Below the pieces are notes generated by a model that saw only the letters and a list, made by a program, of their open reading frames with translations, ran no database searches and was not told the origin of the DNA. The translations under genes were made by a program, and so were the position numbers. Shown piece after piece: positions 41,228-50,800 of a stretch of 64,000 bases of DNA. The DNA is from Gemmatimonadaceae bacterium (lineage in GTDB: Bacteria; Gemmatimonadota; Gemmatimonadetes; Gemmatimonadales; Gemmatimonadaceae), in assembly GCA_040882285.1 (NCBI GenBank), contig JBBEBQ010000006.1:1-64000 (forward strand), in the 5' to 3' direction. Numbering within the stretch: the first letter of the stretch is position 1; the number at the start of each line of letters is the position of its first letter.

Positions 41228-42354
41228 AGATCGGCATCACCTGCTATCCCACGTACGGCGGCTCCGGCGCGGTGGCAACCGAGCTCGGCATCGCGCTCGC
41301 CGAGCGCGGCCACGAGGTGCACTTCATCACCTACCGGCAGCCGTTTCGCCTGCCGTCATTCCTGCCGCGCGTCTTCTTCCACGAGGTGGACGTCGGGCGC
41401 TACCCGCTGTTCGAGTTCCCGCCGTACGACCTCGCGCTCGCCGCGAGAATGCACGAGGTGGTACGCGCGCACGACCTGCAGCTGCTGCACTGCCACTACG
41501 CCATCCCGCACGCAACCAGCGCGTGGATCGCGCGCGAGATGCTGCACGAGACCGGCCGCGACATCAAGCTCGTCACGACCCTGCACGGCACCGACATCAC
41601 CGTGGTGGGCCAGGACCCGTCCTTCCAGTCCATCACGCGCTTCTCGATCGAGAAGTCCGACCGCATCACCGCGGTGTCTGAGTATCTGCGGGGCGAGACG
41701 TTCCACGCGTTCGGCTGCACCGGCTGCGACGTGCGCGTGATTCACAACTTCGTGGACCCGACCGTGTACGACCGGAAGCGGTACGCGCCGCTGCTGCGCG
41801 AGCAGTTCGGCGCCAAGCAGTGCGTGGTGATGCACGTCTCGAACTTCCGCGCGGTCAAGCGCGTGCGGGACGTCGTCCGCATTTTCGCCAGGATCCGCGA
41901 GGCCGTTCCCGCGATGCTGGTGATGGTCGGCGACGGTCCCGACCGCACGCTCGCCGAGGAGGAGGCGCGCAAGCTCGGCGTGCACGACGCCGTGCACTTC
42001 CTCGGCAAGCTCGACGTGGTCGCGCCGCTGCTCGCGGGCGCCGACCTGTTCCTTCTTCCCAGTCAGAGCGAGTCGTTCGGGCTGAGCGCGCTCGAGGCGC
42101 TCGCCTCGGGCGTGCCGGTGGTCGCGACGAGGGCCGGCGGGCTCGTCGAGGTCGTCAAGGAGGGCGAGACCGGATTCCTGTGCGAGGTCGGCGACGTGGA
42201 CGGCATGGCGCGCGCCGCGGTGTCGGTGCTGAGCGATCCGGATGCGTGGAAGCGCATGAGCATCGCCGGCCAGCACGACGCTCGCTCCCGCTTCTCGCGC
42301 GCCGAAGTCGTGAGCGACTACGAGCGGTTGTACGAGGACGCTCTCGCGCAATGA
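41224..42354 (+). CDS. bshA: BshA, GlcNAc-malate synthase of bacillithiol biosynthesis
   Basis: 376 residues, GT4 glycosyltransferase. The N-terminus MKIGITCYPTYGGSGAVATE is near-diagnostic of BshA, with HCHYAIPHATSAWIARE, TLHGTDITVVGQDPSFQ and SNFRAVKRVRDVV continuing the match. It joins UDP-GlcNAc and L-malate, the first step to bacillithiol. bshB and bshC are not in this window. The C-terminal SESFGLSALEALASGVPVVA is the GT-B nucleotide-sugar site. In overlap with miaA and uppP. Confidence 0.9.
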   Translation: MKIGITCYPTYGGSGAVATELGIALAERGHEVHFITYRQPFRLPSFLPRVFFHEVDVGRYPLFEFPPYDLALAARMHEVVRAHDLQLLHCHYAIPHATSAWIAREMLHETGRDIKLVTTLHGTDITVVGQDPSFQSITRFSIEKSDRITAVSEYLRGETFHAFGCTGCDVRVIHNFVDPTVYDRKRYAPLLREQFGAKQCVVMHVSNFRAVKRVRDVVRIFARIREAVPAMLVMVGDGPDRTLAEEEARKLGVHDAVHFLGKLDVVAPLLAGADLFLLPSQSESFGLSALEALASGVPVVATRAGGLVEVVKEGETGFLCEVGDVDGMARAAVSVLSDPDAWKRMSIAGQHDARSRFSRAEVVSDYERLYEDALAQ

Positions 42355-43157
42355 CGGTCCTCCAGGCGCTGATACTCGGAATAATCCAGGGGTTCACCGA
42401 GCTGTTGCCCATCAGCAGCTCCGCGCACCTCGCGCTGACGCCGTGGCTGCTCGGCTGGCCGGACAGCGGGCTGGCGTTCGACGTCGCCCTGCATCTCGGG
42501 ACGCTGATCGCGATCGTGGCGTACTTCCAGGAGGAGTGGCGCAGGCTCGCTCTCGCGGCGCTGTCGCTGGTGAAGAAGCGTCGCGCCGATACGCCCGAGG
42601 AGAAGCGCGTCATTTTCCTCGTGCTCGCCACGATTCCCGCTGGTATCGCCGGGATGTTGCTGGAGGATGCCGCCGAGACGGTTTTCCGGTCGCCGGCGAT
42701 CATCGCCACGAATCTCATCGTGCTGGGAATCATTCTGTGGGCGGTCGACAGGTTCATGTCGCGCGAGCGCGGGATGGAAAGGATCGGTTGGAAGGGCGCG
42801 TTGTTCGTCGGCCTGGCCCAATGTCTCGCGCTCGTTCCCGGCGTGTCGCGCTCCGGCTCGACGATCACCGCGGGGCGCGCGCTCAGGCTGACGCGCGAGT
42901 CGGCTGCGGTGTTCAGCTTCCTGCTCAGCATGCCGATCACGCTGGCCGCGGTGATGTTCAAGCTCCCCGACGCGGTCCGTGGGGCGGAGAGCATCGTGCC
43001 GCTCGCGGTGGGGGTCGTGGCCGCGGCGGTGAGCGCCTGGGTCGCCATCGCGGTGCTGTTGCGGTACGTCGCGCGGCGGAGCTATGGCGTTTTCGCGGTA
43101 TATCGCGTGGCGTTCGGCGCGATGATTTTCTATCTGATATATGCGCGCGGACTCTGA
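42351..43157 (+). CDS. uppP: Undecaprenyl-diphosphatase
   Basis: 268 residues, BacA-type. Motifs: GIIQGFTELLPISSSAHLAL at the N-terminus and PGVSRSGSTITAGRAL (~162), the two active-site blocks. Seven to eight membrane spans. Recycles the lipid carrier for peptidoglycan synthesis; confers bacitracin tolerance when abundant. Overlaps bshA by ATGA and birA by 17 bases. Confidence 0.95.
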   Translation: MTVLQALILGIIQGFTELLPISSSAHLALTPWLLGWPDSGLAFDVALHLGTLIAIVAYFQEEWRRLALAALSLVKKRRADTPEEKRVIFLVLATIPAGIAGMLLEDAAETVFRSPAIIATNLIVLGIILWAVDRFMSRERGMERIGWKGALFVGLAQCLALVPGVSRSGSTITAGRALRLTRESAAVFSFLLSMPITLAAVMFKLPDAVRGAESIVPLAVGVVAAAVSAWVAIAVLLRYVARRSYGVFAVYRVAFGAMIFYLIYARGL

Positions 43158-43944
43158 AAGACAGCTGGCAGCTGGCAGCGAGCAGCAGGCCTCGGGCGGA
43201 GCCACCGGTCGGTACTGGGGACTCTCGCAGGCGGATGTGCTGCGATTGACCGGTGCGCCGCGAGCGCTGCTGTTCGAGGAAGTGAGCTCCACGATGGACG
43301 TCGCGCACCAGGCGGCGGCGAAGGGCGCGCCGTCGGGGACACTGGTGCTCGCGGAGCGGCAGCTCAGCGGGCGCGGCCGGGGCGGCAGGGCATGGCTTTC
43401 CGATGCGCCGAGCGGGATCTGGCTCACGCTGATCGATCGTCCATGGGAGGGGGTGCCGGTCGAGCTGATGTCGATCCGCGCGGGACTCGCGCTCGCGCCC
43501 GCGCTCGACCGGTTCGCGCGCGCGTCGGTCGGACTGAAGTGGCCCAATGATCTGTTCGTTCAAGGCCGCAAGCTCGCCGGGATTCTGCTCGAAGCGCGCT
43601 GGCGGGACGCGCGGCCGGAGTGGGTCGCGCTCGGCGTGGGCATCAACCTCGCGCCGCCGGCGGACGTCGGCGCCGCGACGGGCTTGCGGGAGGACGTCAC
43701 CGTTTCCGACGTCCTCGCGGCGGTCGGCCCCGCCTTGCGGCGCGCAGCCACGCGGCGCGGCCCGCTGTCGGCGGAGGAGCTGGAAGCGTTCACGCGCCGC
43801 GACGTCGCGGCGGGGAATAGCTGCTCCGAGCCCGCGGCCGGAATCGTGCGAGGCATTAACGAGCTGGGCGAGCTGCTGGTGGAATCGGACGGAGAGCTGT
43901 CCGCGCACCGGAGCGGCTCGCTCGTACTGGAGGGCGGGCGATGA
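43141..43944 (+). CDS. birA: Biotin-[acetyl-CoA carboxylase] ligase
   Basis: 267 residues. The catalytic domain has STMDVAHQAAAKGAPSGTLV, ERQLSGRGRGGRAW (biotinyl-AMP loop) and LKWPNDLFVQGRKLAGILLE. No N-terminal DNA-binding domain, so a monofunctional ligase. The first ~20 residues are encoded by CAGCTGG-type heptamer repeats (43162-43189); GTG 43237 is an alternative start. Followed by coaX in overlap, a common pairing. Confidence 0.92.
   Translation: MRADSERQLAAGSEQQASGGATGRYWGLSQADVLRLTGAPRALLFEEVSSTMDVAHQAAAKGAPSGTLVLAERQLSGRGRGGRAWLSDAPSGIWLTLIDRPWEGVPVELMSIRAGLALAPALDRFARASVGLKWPNDLFVQGRKLAGILLEARWRDARPEWVALGVGINLAPPADVGAATGLREDVTVSDVLAAVGPALRRAATRRGPLSAEELEAFTRRDVAAGNSCSEPAAGIVRGINELGELLVESDGELSAHRSGSLVLEGGR
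43162..43189. repeat. CAGCTGG heptamer array at the 5' end of birA
   Basis: CAGCTGG CAGCTGG CAGCGAG CAGCAGG in exact 7-bp register, overlapping the start of the birA frame. Same phasing as the other heptamer loci. Confidence 0.7.
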
Positions 43945-44729
43945 TAGTCGCGTTCGACGTTGGGAATACTGAGACGACGATCGGGGTCTTCGCCGGCGAC
44001 GTCATGCGCGCGAATTTCCGAATCACGACGAACTCGCCGCGCACGGTGGATGAGACGAGCGTGCTGCTCGCCGCGCTGCTCGACTCGGGGGGAATCAAGA
44101 TAAAGAGCATCGACGGGGCCGCGATCTGCTCCGTCGTGCCGCAGCTCACCGCGACGCTGGCCGAAGCGTGCAGGCGCGTCACCGGCAGCAATCCGTTCTT
44201 CATTGATGCCACCGCGGACCTGCCGATCACGCTCGACGTGGACGAGCCGCTCACCGTCGGCGCCGACCGGATCGCCAACACGCTCGCTGCGCACGCTCTG
44301 CTCGAGCGCGACACGATCGTGGTGGACCTCGGCACCGCTACGACCTACGACTGCATCACCGCCGAGGGCTCGTTTTTCGGTGGAATCATCCAGCCCGGCG
44401 TAACGAGCTCCGCGGAAACGTTATTCAGCAAGACATCCAAGCTGCCGGCGACGGCGATCGTCGCGCCGGCGAAGCTGATCGGCACGCGCACCGAGGAATG
44501 CATTCAGTCCGGCGTGGTGTACGGCTCCGCCGAGTCGATCGACGGTCTCGTCCGGCGGATCAAGGCCGAGTGGCCGCGAGAGTCGGTGCCGGTGGTGCTT
44601 GCGACCGGCGGGCTGGCCGAGGTGTTCGCGAGTCACTGCAGGGAGTTCGATCAGGTCGATCCGTTCTTCACGCTCAAGGGCGTGCGGATTGGATTCGAAT
44701 TTCTGAGCGGGGCCCGGGCGACAGAGTAA
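43941..44729 (+). CDS. coaX: Type III pantothenate kinase
   Basis: 262 residues. ASKHA-fold kinase with the phosphate loop FDVGNTETTIGV at the N-terminus, VGADRIANTLAAHAL and VVDLGTATTYDCI in the centre. First step of coenzyme A synthesis; the type III enzymes need a monovalent cation and resist CoA feedback. Overlaps birA by ATGA. End of the mutL-to-coaX run. Confidence 0.95.
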   Translation: MIVAFDVGNTETTIGVFAGDVMRANFRITTNSPRTVDETSVLLAALLDSGGIKIKSIDGAAICSVVPQLTATLAEACRRVTGSNPFFIDATADLPITLDVDEPLTVGADRIANTLAAHALLERDTIVVDLGTATTYDCITAEGSFFGGIIQPGVTSSAETLFSKTSKLPATAIVAPAKLIGTRTEECIQSGVVYGSAESIDGLVRRIKAEWPRESVPVVLATGGLAEVFASHCREFDQVDPFFTLKGVRIGFEFLSGARATE

Positions 44730-44794
44730 AGCCGGGCCAGAAAGGTCGCGTCCGCCGCCGTCAGGTAGCTCGCGCCCGCTGTGTTATTCGGCGC

Positions 44795-46333
44795 TCACTT
44801 CCCGGCGAAGCGGCGCGTGACCACGCGCTCGACCAGGCCGAGTCCGCTGTCGACGAGCAGCGCGAGCGCGGCGGCGGGAATCGCGCCGAACAGAATCATG
44901 CGCGTGTCCGACAGCGCGAGACCGGCGACGATCGGATCGCCGAGCCCGCCGGCTCCGATGAACGCGGCCAGCGTCGCGGTGCCGACACCGATCACCGCGG
45001 CGGTCCGGATCCCGGCCATGATGATCGGGCTCGCGAGCGGCAGTCGCACGAAGCGCAGCACCTGCCACGGCGTCATGCCGAGCGCTCCCGCGGCCTCGAC
45101 CGCGCCCGGCGCCGCGTCGCGCACGCCGCTGTAGGTGTTGCGCAGAATCGGGTACAGCGAGTACAGGAACAACGCCACGAGCGCCGGCACGACGCCGATG
45201 CCCAGGAGGGGAATCATGAACGCGAGCAGCGCGATGCCCGGTATGGTCTGCAGCACGCCGAACGCGCGGATCACCGGCTCGGCGGCGGCTCCTGCGCGCT
45301 CGAGCGCGAGGCCGATGGGCACGGCCGCGACGATCGCGGCGGATAGCGACAACAACACGAGCAGCAGGTGCCGCAGCGTCAGCTGCGCCAGCAGCGCGCG
45401 GCGCTCGGCGAAGTAGCGCGGCAGCGAGCCGCTCTCCGTCGCGGCGGGCGCGCCAGCCTCCGATGCGGAGCCGAGCAGGTCCAGCTCGCGCAGCGCCGCG
45501 GCCGCTACCCGCGGGACGGTTTCCCCGCGCGCCTCGACGCGCTCGTTGAGCCGCCGCATGAGCTGCGCGTCGAGTCGGCCGGACAGCTCCGTCAATACCG
45601 CGACGGCATGCGGCATGTCTCGGTAGAACGCGCCGCTCACCAGCGCCGCGGCTTCGTAGGGCGGAAAGAAAGCGCGGTCGTCCACGAGCACGACGAGCCG
45701 ATGGCGCGCTATCAGCCCATCCGTCGAATAGCCGTCGATGACGTCGACGTTGCCGTTGACCAGCGCGCTGTACTTCACCGACTGCAGCAGCGAGCGCACC
45801 TGCGCGAAGTGCATGTCGTACTCCGCTTCGAGACCGGGGAGCCCGTCCGCGCGGCCGACGAAGTCCGGAGTGAGACCCGCCGTGAGGCGCGGCGCCGCCC
45901 GGCTCAGGTCGGTGAGCGTGCGCAGCCCGTGCTCCGCCGCCGTCTGCTGCCGCACGGCGATCGCGTACGTGTTCTCGAACCCGAGGGGCGGCAGCCAGTG
46001 CGCGTCGAATCTCGCCGGGAACGCAGTCGCCACGCGCCGGAACACGGCGCGCGCGTCGCGCTGCGGCTGCTCGCCGAGGATCGCAAGCAGCCCGGTGCCG
46101 GTATACTCCGGGTAGATGTCGATGGCGCCGGTGCGCAGCGCGCGAAAGGCAATCTCGGTAGCGCCCAGGCCGAGCCGCCGGTCCGCCGTGAACCCGCGCG
46201 CCTCGAGCAGCTGAGCGAACATTTCCGCGAGTATGTAGGACTCCGCGAACGGCTTCGACGCGATCGCGATCGGACGCGTCGCGGGCGCCGGAGCTGCCTG
46301 GAGCAACGCCCAGAGGACCACCGCGCCGATCAT
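44795..46333 (-). CDS. Glycine betaine/choline-type ABC importer: solute-binding domain fused to permease
   Basis: 512 residues. After a short hydrophobic start, residues ~20-285 are an OpuAC/OpuCC-like solute-binding domain (ASKPFAESYILAEMFAQLLE; PEYTGTGL; DGYSTDGLIA). Residues ~310-505 are the permease (six spans; EAAGALGMTPWQVLRFVRLPLA is the EAA loop). It would import a quaternary ammonium osmolyte. The order, binding domain first, is the reverse of the commoner permease-first fusions. Overlaps the ATPase gene by ATGA. Confidence 0.86.
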   Translation of the reverse strand: MIGAVVLWALLQAAPAPATRPIAIASKPFAESYILAEMFAQLLEARGFTADRRLGLGATEIAFRALRTGAIDIYPEYTGTGLLAILGEQPQRDARAVFRRVATAFPARFDAHWLPPLGFENTYAIAVRQQTAAEHGLRTLTDLSRAAPRLTAGLTPDFVGRADGLPGLEAEYDMHFAQVRSLLQSVKYSALVNGNVDVIDGYSTDGLIARHRLVVLVDDRAFFPPYEAAALVSGAFYRDMPHAVAVLTELSGRLDAQLMRRLNERVEARGETVPRVAAAALRELDLLGSASEAGAPAATESGSLPRYFAERRALLAQLTLRHLLLVLLSLSAAIVAAVPIGLALERAGAAAEPVIRAFGVLQTIPGIALLAFMIPLLGIGVVPALVALFLYSLYPILRNTYSGVRDAAPGAVEAAGALGMTPWQVLRFVRLPLASPIIMAGIRTAAVIGVGTATLAAFIGAGGLGDPIVAGLALSDTRMILFGAIPAAALALLVDSGLGLVERVVTRRFAGK

Positions 46334-47064
46334 GTCGGCCCCACCCCTGACTTGCGGACCAGCTCGGCCACGTACTCCGTGGCCGGCGTGGCGAACACGT
46401 CCGCGGGCGCGCCCACCTGCTCCAACGCGCCGCGGCGCAGAACGGCGATCCGGTCTCCGAGCAGCGCCGCCTCGCGCAGATCGTGCGTCACCAACAGCGT
46501 GGTGATCCGCAGGCGGTCGCGGATTCGCAGAAACGCAGCCTGGACGTCGGCGCGCGTGATCGCGTCCAGCGCGCCGAACGCTTCGTCGAGCAGCAGGTAT
46601 CGGGGCTGCGCGGCGAGCGCGCGCGCAATCGCGACCCGCTGCCGCTGGCCGCCCGACAGCTCTGCCGGCCGGCGGTCGGCGAATGTCGCGGGAGGCAGGC
46701 CGACCAGCTCGAGCGCCGCGCGCGCGGCGTCCTCCGCGTTTGGAAGCCGTTCCAGCCACGGCACCAGTGCGACGTTGCGCAGCACTCGCCAATGCGGCAA
46801 CAGCCCGCCCGTCTGAGGGACGTAGCCCATGCGGCGGCGCAGCGCGACCGGATCGGCAGCGCCCACGTCCGTACCGTCCACCAGCACCGCCCCCGCATCC
46901 GGAGCGACCATCCGGTTGAACAGTCGGAGCAGAGTCGTCTTCCCGGAGCCGCTCTCGCCGACCAGCGCGAGGCACTCGCCGGCGGTGATGCGCAGGCTCA
47001 CGCCGGCGAGCGCGACCACTCCCGCGTAGGCCTTGCGCACATCGCTGACTTCGAGCGCTGTCAC
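46330..47064 (-). CDS. ATP-binding subunit of the betaine/choline-type importer
   Basis: 244 residues. Walker A GESGSGKTTLL (~37), Q-loop VPQTGGLLP, signature LSGGQRQRVAIARAL, Walker B LLLDEAFGALD. Closest in style to OpuCA/ProV-type ATPases without the CBS tail. First gene of a two-gene leftward operon with the fused binding-permease protein. Confidence 0.9.
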   Translation of the reverse strand: MTALEVSDVRKAYAGVVALAGVSLRITAGECLALVGESGSGKTTLLRLFNRMVAPDAGAVLVDGTDVGAADPVALRRRMGYVPQTGGLLPHWRVLRNVALVPWLERLPNAEDAARAALELVGLPPATFADRRPAELSGGQRQRVAIARALAAQPRYLLLDEAFGALDAITRADVQAAFLRIRDRLRITTLLVTHDLREAALLGDRIAVLRRGALEQVGAPADVFATPATEYVAELVRKSGVGPT

Positions 47065-47198
47065 GTCTCGATCGCCGTCAATTGGCAGCTCCGTGGGGCG
47101 CGTACTGTGTCGCTGTCTCGTGTGATCCGGGAAGTCTAGCGCGAATCGGGTCGATCGCTAACGTTTGTGCGTACTCCCCTTTCCTGAGCGATCATCGG

Positions 47199-48620
47199 AT
47201 GCTGGTCCGGCTTCTCCTGCTTGTCGTGGCGCTCGCGGCAGCCGCCGGCGCGCAGACGCCGGACCCGACCGGGCGCGCGGCGGGAGCGACGGTCAGCGGA
47301 GTCGTGTACGACAGCATGGCTCTCCGGCCGCTGGCCGGGGCGACGGTACAGCTGGTGGACGCCGGCAACATGGCGGGCGGCGTGCGGACGGAGATCACCG
47401 ACCCCTCGGGCTCGTTCGCGTTCAGCGGCGTGGCGGACGGCCGCTATTTGCTCGGGTTCTTGCATCCGGTGCTCGACTCGCTTGGCGTCGAGTCGCCATT
47501 GCGCGAGGTGGTCGTCACTGGCGGCCGCCCGGTGCTCGCGGACGTGGCGATCCCTTCACCCCGGCGGCTCCTCGCCGCGATCTGCGGGGAGCAGTCGGCG
47601 CGCGATTCGGGCGCGGTGATAGTCGGCATCGTCCGCGACGCGCGGAGCCACGCGCCGATGGCGGGCGTCGCCGTCGCGGCGGAGTGGCTGGAGTTTTCCG
47701 TGCGGCGCGAGGGGTTCACCCGCCGGGTGCAGCGAGCAACCGCGACGACGACCGAGACCGGCTGGTTCTCGCTGTGCGACGTGCCGCGTCCCGGGACGAC
47801 GACGCTCGTCGCCAGTGGCGGCGCCGACAGCACGGCGCTCATCGAAGTCACCATCGCCGCGGAGCACGTTACGCGCCGCGACTTCTACCTCGGATCCGCG
47901 CGGACCGTGGCCGCAGACGCGGAGCGGCCCGCCGGTGACACCGCTGTTCCGCCGCGAATGGTGCAAGCGGGTGACGGGCGCTTGAGCGGGACGGTAGCGG
48001 CGATCAACACGGGTGCGCCCATCGCGGGGGCTCAAGTCGTCATGACCGACGGCCCCGAGGCGCTCACGAACGAGAGGGGCGAATGGACGCTCACGGACGC
48101 GCCGTTGGGGACACGCATGCTGGAAGTTCGCGCACTCGGTTACTACCCCGAGCGCCGGGCGGTGAACGTCTTCGCGGGCGCGCCCGCGGTGCACGTCGGG
48201 CTATCCACGCTCCGCGCCGTGCTGGACACCGTGCGGGTCACCGCGTCGCGCTGGAGGGACGAGCATCGGCTCGCGTTCGAGGCGCGGCGCCGGACCGGCC
48301 TTGGGCGCTACCTCACGGCAGAACAGATCGCGCGGCGCGCGCCCGTGAACGCGTCGGACCTGTTCCGCAGTATCGCGGGGGTCGCGACCGACGTCGGGAC
48401 GATCAGACTCCGGCGAGGGGACAGCGAGTGCTCACCGTCGCTCTACCTCAACGGCACCCACATTCAGCCGATAATGCTCGGCGACCTTACCGCCGACGAC
48501 ATCGACAGCTGGGTTCGCCCGGAGGAGATCGCGGCGATCGAGGTGTACACCGACGTCGTGCCGCCGCAATTCCAGCAGATACTGCTTGGCTGCGGCGCCA
48601 TCGCCATCTGGACGAAGTGA
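47199..48620 (+). CDS. Carboxypeptidase-regulatory-like protein with TonB plug domain
   Basis: 473 residues from ATG 47199, with a signal peptide (LVRLLLLVVALAAAAGAQ). Three carboxypeptidase-regulatory/CNA-B-like beta repeats (GVVYDSMALRPLAGATVQLV, GIVRDARSHAPMAGVAVAAE, GTVAAINTGAPIAGAQVVMT) lead to a plug-like C-terminus (LNGTHIQPIMLGDLTADDID, then IEVYTDVVPPQFQ). No beta-barrel follows, so this is not a receptor. A periplasmic or surface partner protein is likely. GTGA overlap with the next gene. Confidence 0.8.
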   Translation: MLVRLLLLVVALAAAAGAQTPDPTGRAAGATVSGVVYDSMALRPLAGATVQLVDAGNMAGGVRTEITDPSGSFAFSGVADGRYLLGFLHPVLDSLGVESPLREVVVTGGRPVLADVAIPSPRRLLAAICGEQSARDSGAVIVGIVRDARSHAPMAGVAVAAEWLEFSVRREGFTRRVQRATATTTETGWFSLCDVPRPGTTTLVASGGADSTALIEVTIAAEHVTRRDFYLGSARTVAADAERPAGDTAVPPRMVQAGDGRLSGTVAAINTGAPIAGAQVVMTDGPEALTNERGEWTLTDAPLGTRMLEVRALGYYPERRAVNVFAGAPAVHVGLSTLRAVLDTVRVTASRWRDEHRLAFEARRRTGLGRYLTAEQIARRAPVNASDLFRSIAGVATDVGTIRLRRGDSECSPSLYLNGTHIQPIMLGDLTADDIDSWVRPEEIAAIEVYTDVVPPQFQQILLGCGAIAIWTK

Positions 48621-49648
48621 CCGGTCCCGACAGGCCCTCCTCCGCGGCCGTCGGTGCGCTCACGCGGCCATGCGCGTTTCTGCTCGTCCTCGCTGCCGCC
48701 GGTTGTCACGCGCGCCCGGCGTCGGAATCGAATCCCGCTCCCGCACCGCCGGCTCCGCGCGCGCAGAATCCCTCGCCGATGGTGGAGAACACCAGACGGC
48801 ACGAGCGCGTCCCGCAAGGTCAGACTTCCGGAGTCGCGTTCAGGATCGACTCGGTGCTGTCGCGACCGGTCGAGGTGTTCATCCCGGATAAGCCGCTCGC
48901 CAGCGCGGGCGCCGCGGACGAGCGGACATTGCTCGTGCACGTCTTCAGCGCCGCGTACGTGCCGATGCACGCGGTCGCCACCACGCGCGACCGCTACGTG
49001 CTCGCAGTCGTGAACCTCGGCGGCAGCTCCTCCGCGTACGAGCGCGCGCTGTCGGATACTGCCGCGTGGAACACGCTGATCCAGCGCGTGCGCGACGAGA
49101 CCGTTGCGCGAACGCAGGGAAGGGTGCGCGTCGACCGCGTGGTCGTCAGCGCTTTCAGCGCCGGCTATGGCGGCGTGCGCGCTTTACTGAGCGACGAGCG
49201 AACCGCTGCCGCGATCGACGGAGTGCTGCTGCTCGACGGACTGCACACGAGCTACATCCCGGAGCGAGCCGTGCTCTCCGAGGGCGGCTCGCTCGACACG
49301 CTCAAGCTCGTCCCGTTCCTGCGCTACGCGCGCCGCGCAGTGGCCGGGGAAGTCAGGTTCGTCGTCACTCACTCCGAGATCTTTCCCGGAACGTTCGCGA
49401 GCACCACCGAGACCGCGGACTGGATTCTCGCCGCGCTCGGGCTCGCGCGCTCGCCGGTGCTCGCATGGGGCCCCGGCGGGATGCAGCAGATCGGCGAGGT
49501 ACGGCGCGGCGGACTGGCGATCCTGGGATTCGCGGGGAACACCGGTCCGGACCACATCGACCACCTGCACGGCTTGGGAGGATTTCTGCCGCTCCTCAGC
49601 GCACCCGCGTCGCCTGCGTCCACGCCTTCCACCCGTTCGAATCGGTGA
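48617..49648 (+). CDS. Alpha/beta-hydrolase-like lipoprotein
   Basis: 343 residues from GTG 48617. Signal with lipobox LAAAGC (~32). The nucleophile-elbow region reads VVVSAFSAGYGGVRALL, an AxSxG variant of GxSxG, and DHIDHLHGLG near the C-terminus could provide the catalytic His. Probably a cell-envelope esterase or peptidase; substrate unknown. The last 53 bases overlap the convergent PHP gene. Confidence 0.7.
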   Translation: MTGPDRPSSAAVGALTRPCAFLLVLAAAGCHARPASESNPAPAPPAPRAQNPSPMVENTRRHERVPQGQTSGVAFRIDSVLSRPVEVFIPDKPLASAGAADERTLLVHVFSAAYVPMHAVATTRDRYVLAVVNLGGSSSAYERALSDTAAWNTLIQRVRDETVARTQGRVRVDRVVVSAFSAGYGGVRALLSDERTAAAIDGVLLLDGLHTSYIPERAVLSEGGSLDTLKLVPFLRYARRAVAGEVRFVVTHSEIFPGTFASTTETADWILAALGLARSPVLAWGPGGMQQIGEVRRGGLAILGFAGNTGPDHIDHLHGLGGFLPLLSAPASPASTPSTRSNR

Positions 49649-50645
49649 CGCGCACGCGGACGTAGCCCTCGTTGCTGCGAATCGTGTAGGACGCGCGCCG
49701 GTCGTGCACCGTGGCGAGCACGCGGCCGCCGCCGCCGACGAACTCAATGGTGTACCTGCTGTCGTTCACCGGTGAAACAGCGACAGTAATCGTGCGGTCG
49801 GTCACTGTGAGCTCGCTCAAGGTCACGCCCGTGGACGCGTACAAGTCTCCGCGGCGAAGCGCGCCGAGAATGGCTGATTCCGCCAGCGTATCCGCCCGCA
49901 GCATGATCCAGGCGCGTCCCGGACGCGTTAGCGCGTACGAGTCCGCGTCGCTCGCGCGGAAGCTGTGGCTGTCGTCGTCGGCGACGGCGAACACCACCTT
50001 GCCGCGCGTGAGCAGCGAATCCCACAGCGCTTCGGCGGACGGAGCCACGCGCCCCGCCGCATCGACGCCGCCGGCGTTGTTCACGCCCGTGTGCGCGTTC
50101 CAGATCTCGAGCAGCGTCGAGTCGGGAAGCGCGGTGAGGTCTTCCAGCCGCACCGACCAGCGGAAGTTCGGGTGATTCACCTGCGCGATCCCGCCCGCCG
50201 CGCGGATCTCCGCGATGTTCCGCGCGTATGCGTCCGTCAGCGAGGTCCCATGCGCGATTCCTCTCTCGCCCAGCCGGGTCACCACGCGGGTGAGGCCGAG
50301 CGCGTTGACGTGCGCCTGCCGGCGGCGGTCGGGGTGCGCCGAGTCCGCGACGACCTGGGTCACTTCCTCGCCGGCGATCAGCAGAAAGCGGCCGGGTGCG
50401 CCCAGGCGAGCGTTCAATGGAGCGGGATCAGTGATCCGCTCGTGGTCGGTGATAAAGAGAAAATCGTAGCCTGCATCGCGGTACCAGCGCGCGACACTGT
50501 CAGGCGGGCTGTCGCCGTCGGAGTTCGCCGTGTGCGCGTGCGTGTTGCCGCGGAGCCACTGCTGCGCCTGCATGCTCTCAGCGCCTGAGGAAACGGACAG
50601 GCCGCCGACCAGGCCCGTGAGCATAGCTATTCGACGCCAGCGCAT
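49596..50645 (-). CDS. PHP-domain metallohydrolase (CehA/McbA-like), exported
   Basis: 349 residues from ATG 50645, with a signal peptide. PHP metal motifs: GNTHAHTANSDGDS (~32-45), FLFITDHERI, QVNHPNFRW and ADDDSHSF. The C-terminal ~100 residues are a beta-sandwich. A periplasmic phosphoesterase or carbamate-ester hydrolase family; the substrate is not evident. Earlier in-frame starts are possible but lack a signal sequence. Confidence 0.83.
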   Translation of the reverse strand: MRWRRIAMLTGLVGGLSVSSGAESMQAQQWLRGNTHAHTANSDGDSPPDSVARWYRDAGYDFLFITDHERITDPAPLNARLGAPGRFLLIAGEEVTQVVADSAHPDRRRQAHVNALGLTRVVTRLGERGIAHGTSLTDAYARNIAEIRAAGGIAQVNHPNFRWSVRLEDLTALPDSTLLEIWNAHTGVNNAGGVDAAGRVAPSAEALWDSLLTRGKVVFAVADDDSHSFRASDADSYALTRPGRAWIMLRADTLAESAILGALRRGDLYASTGVTLSELTVTDRTITVAVSPVNDSRYTIEFVGGGGRVLATVHDRRASYTIRSNEGYVRVRVTDSNGWKAWTQATRVR

Positions 50646-50800
50646 GCGCCCAAGGTACATTCGCTTCGGCCATGATCGCGCCAATATGCGAGCGGGAGCC
50701 CACCCCGGTAGGGCAAAGCTGTACCGGCCCATGGGATTTCCCCTACTGCGCCGGCGGCCGGCGAACGTATCCTCAAGCTGGATACTTCCGGCGGTGGACC

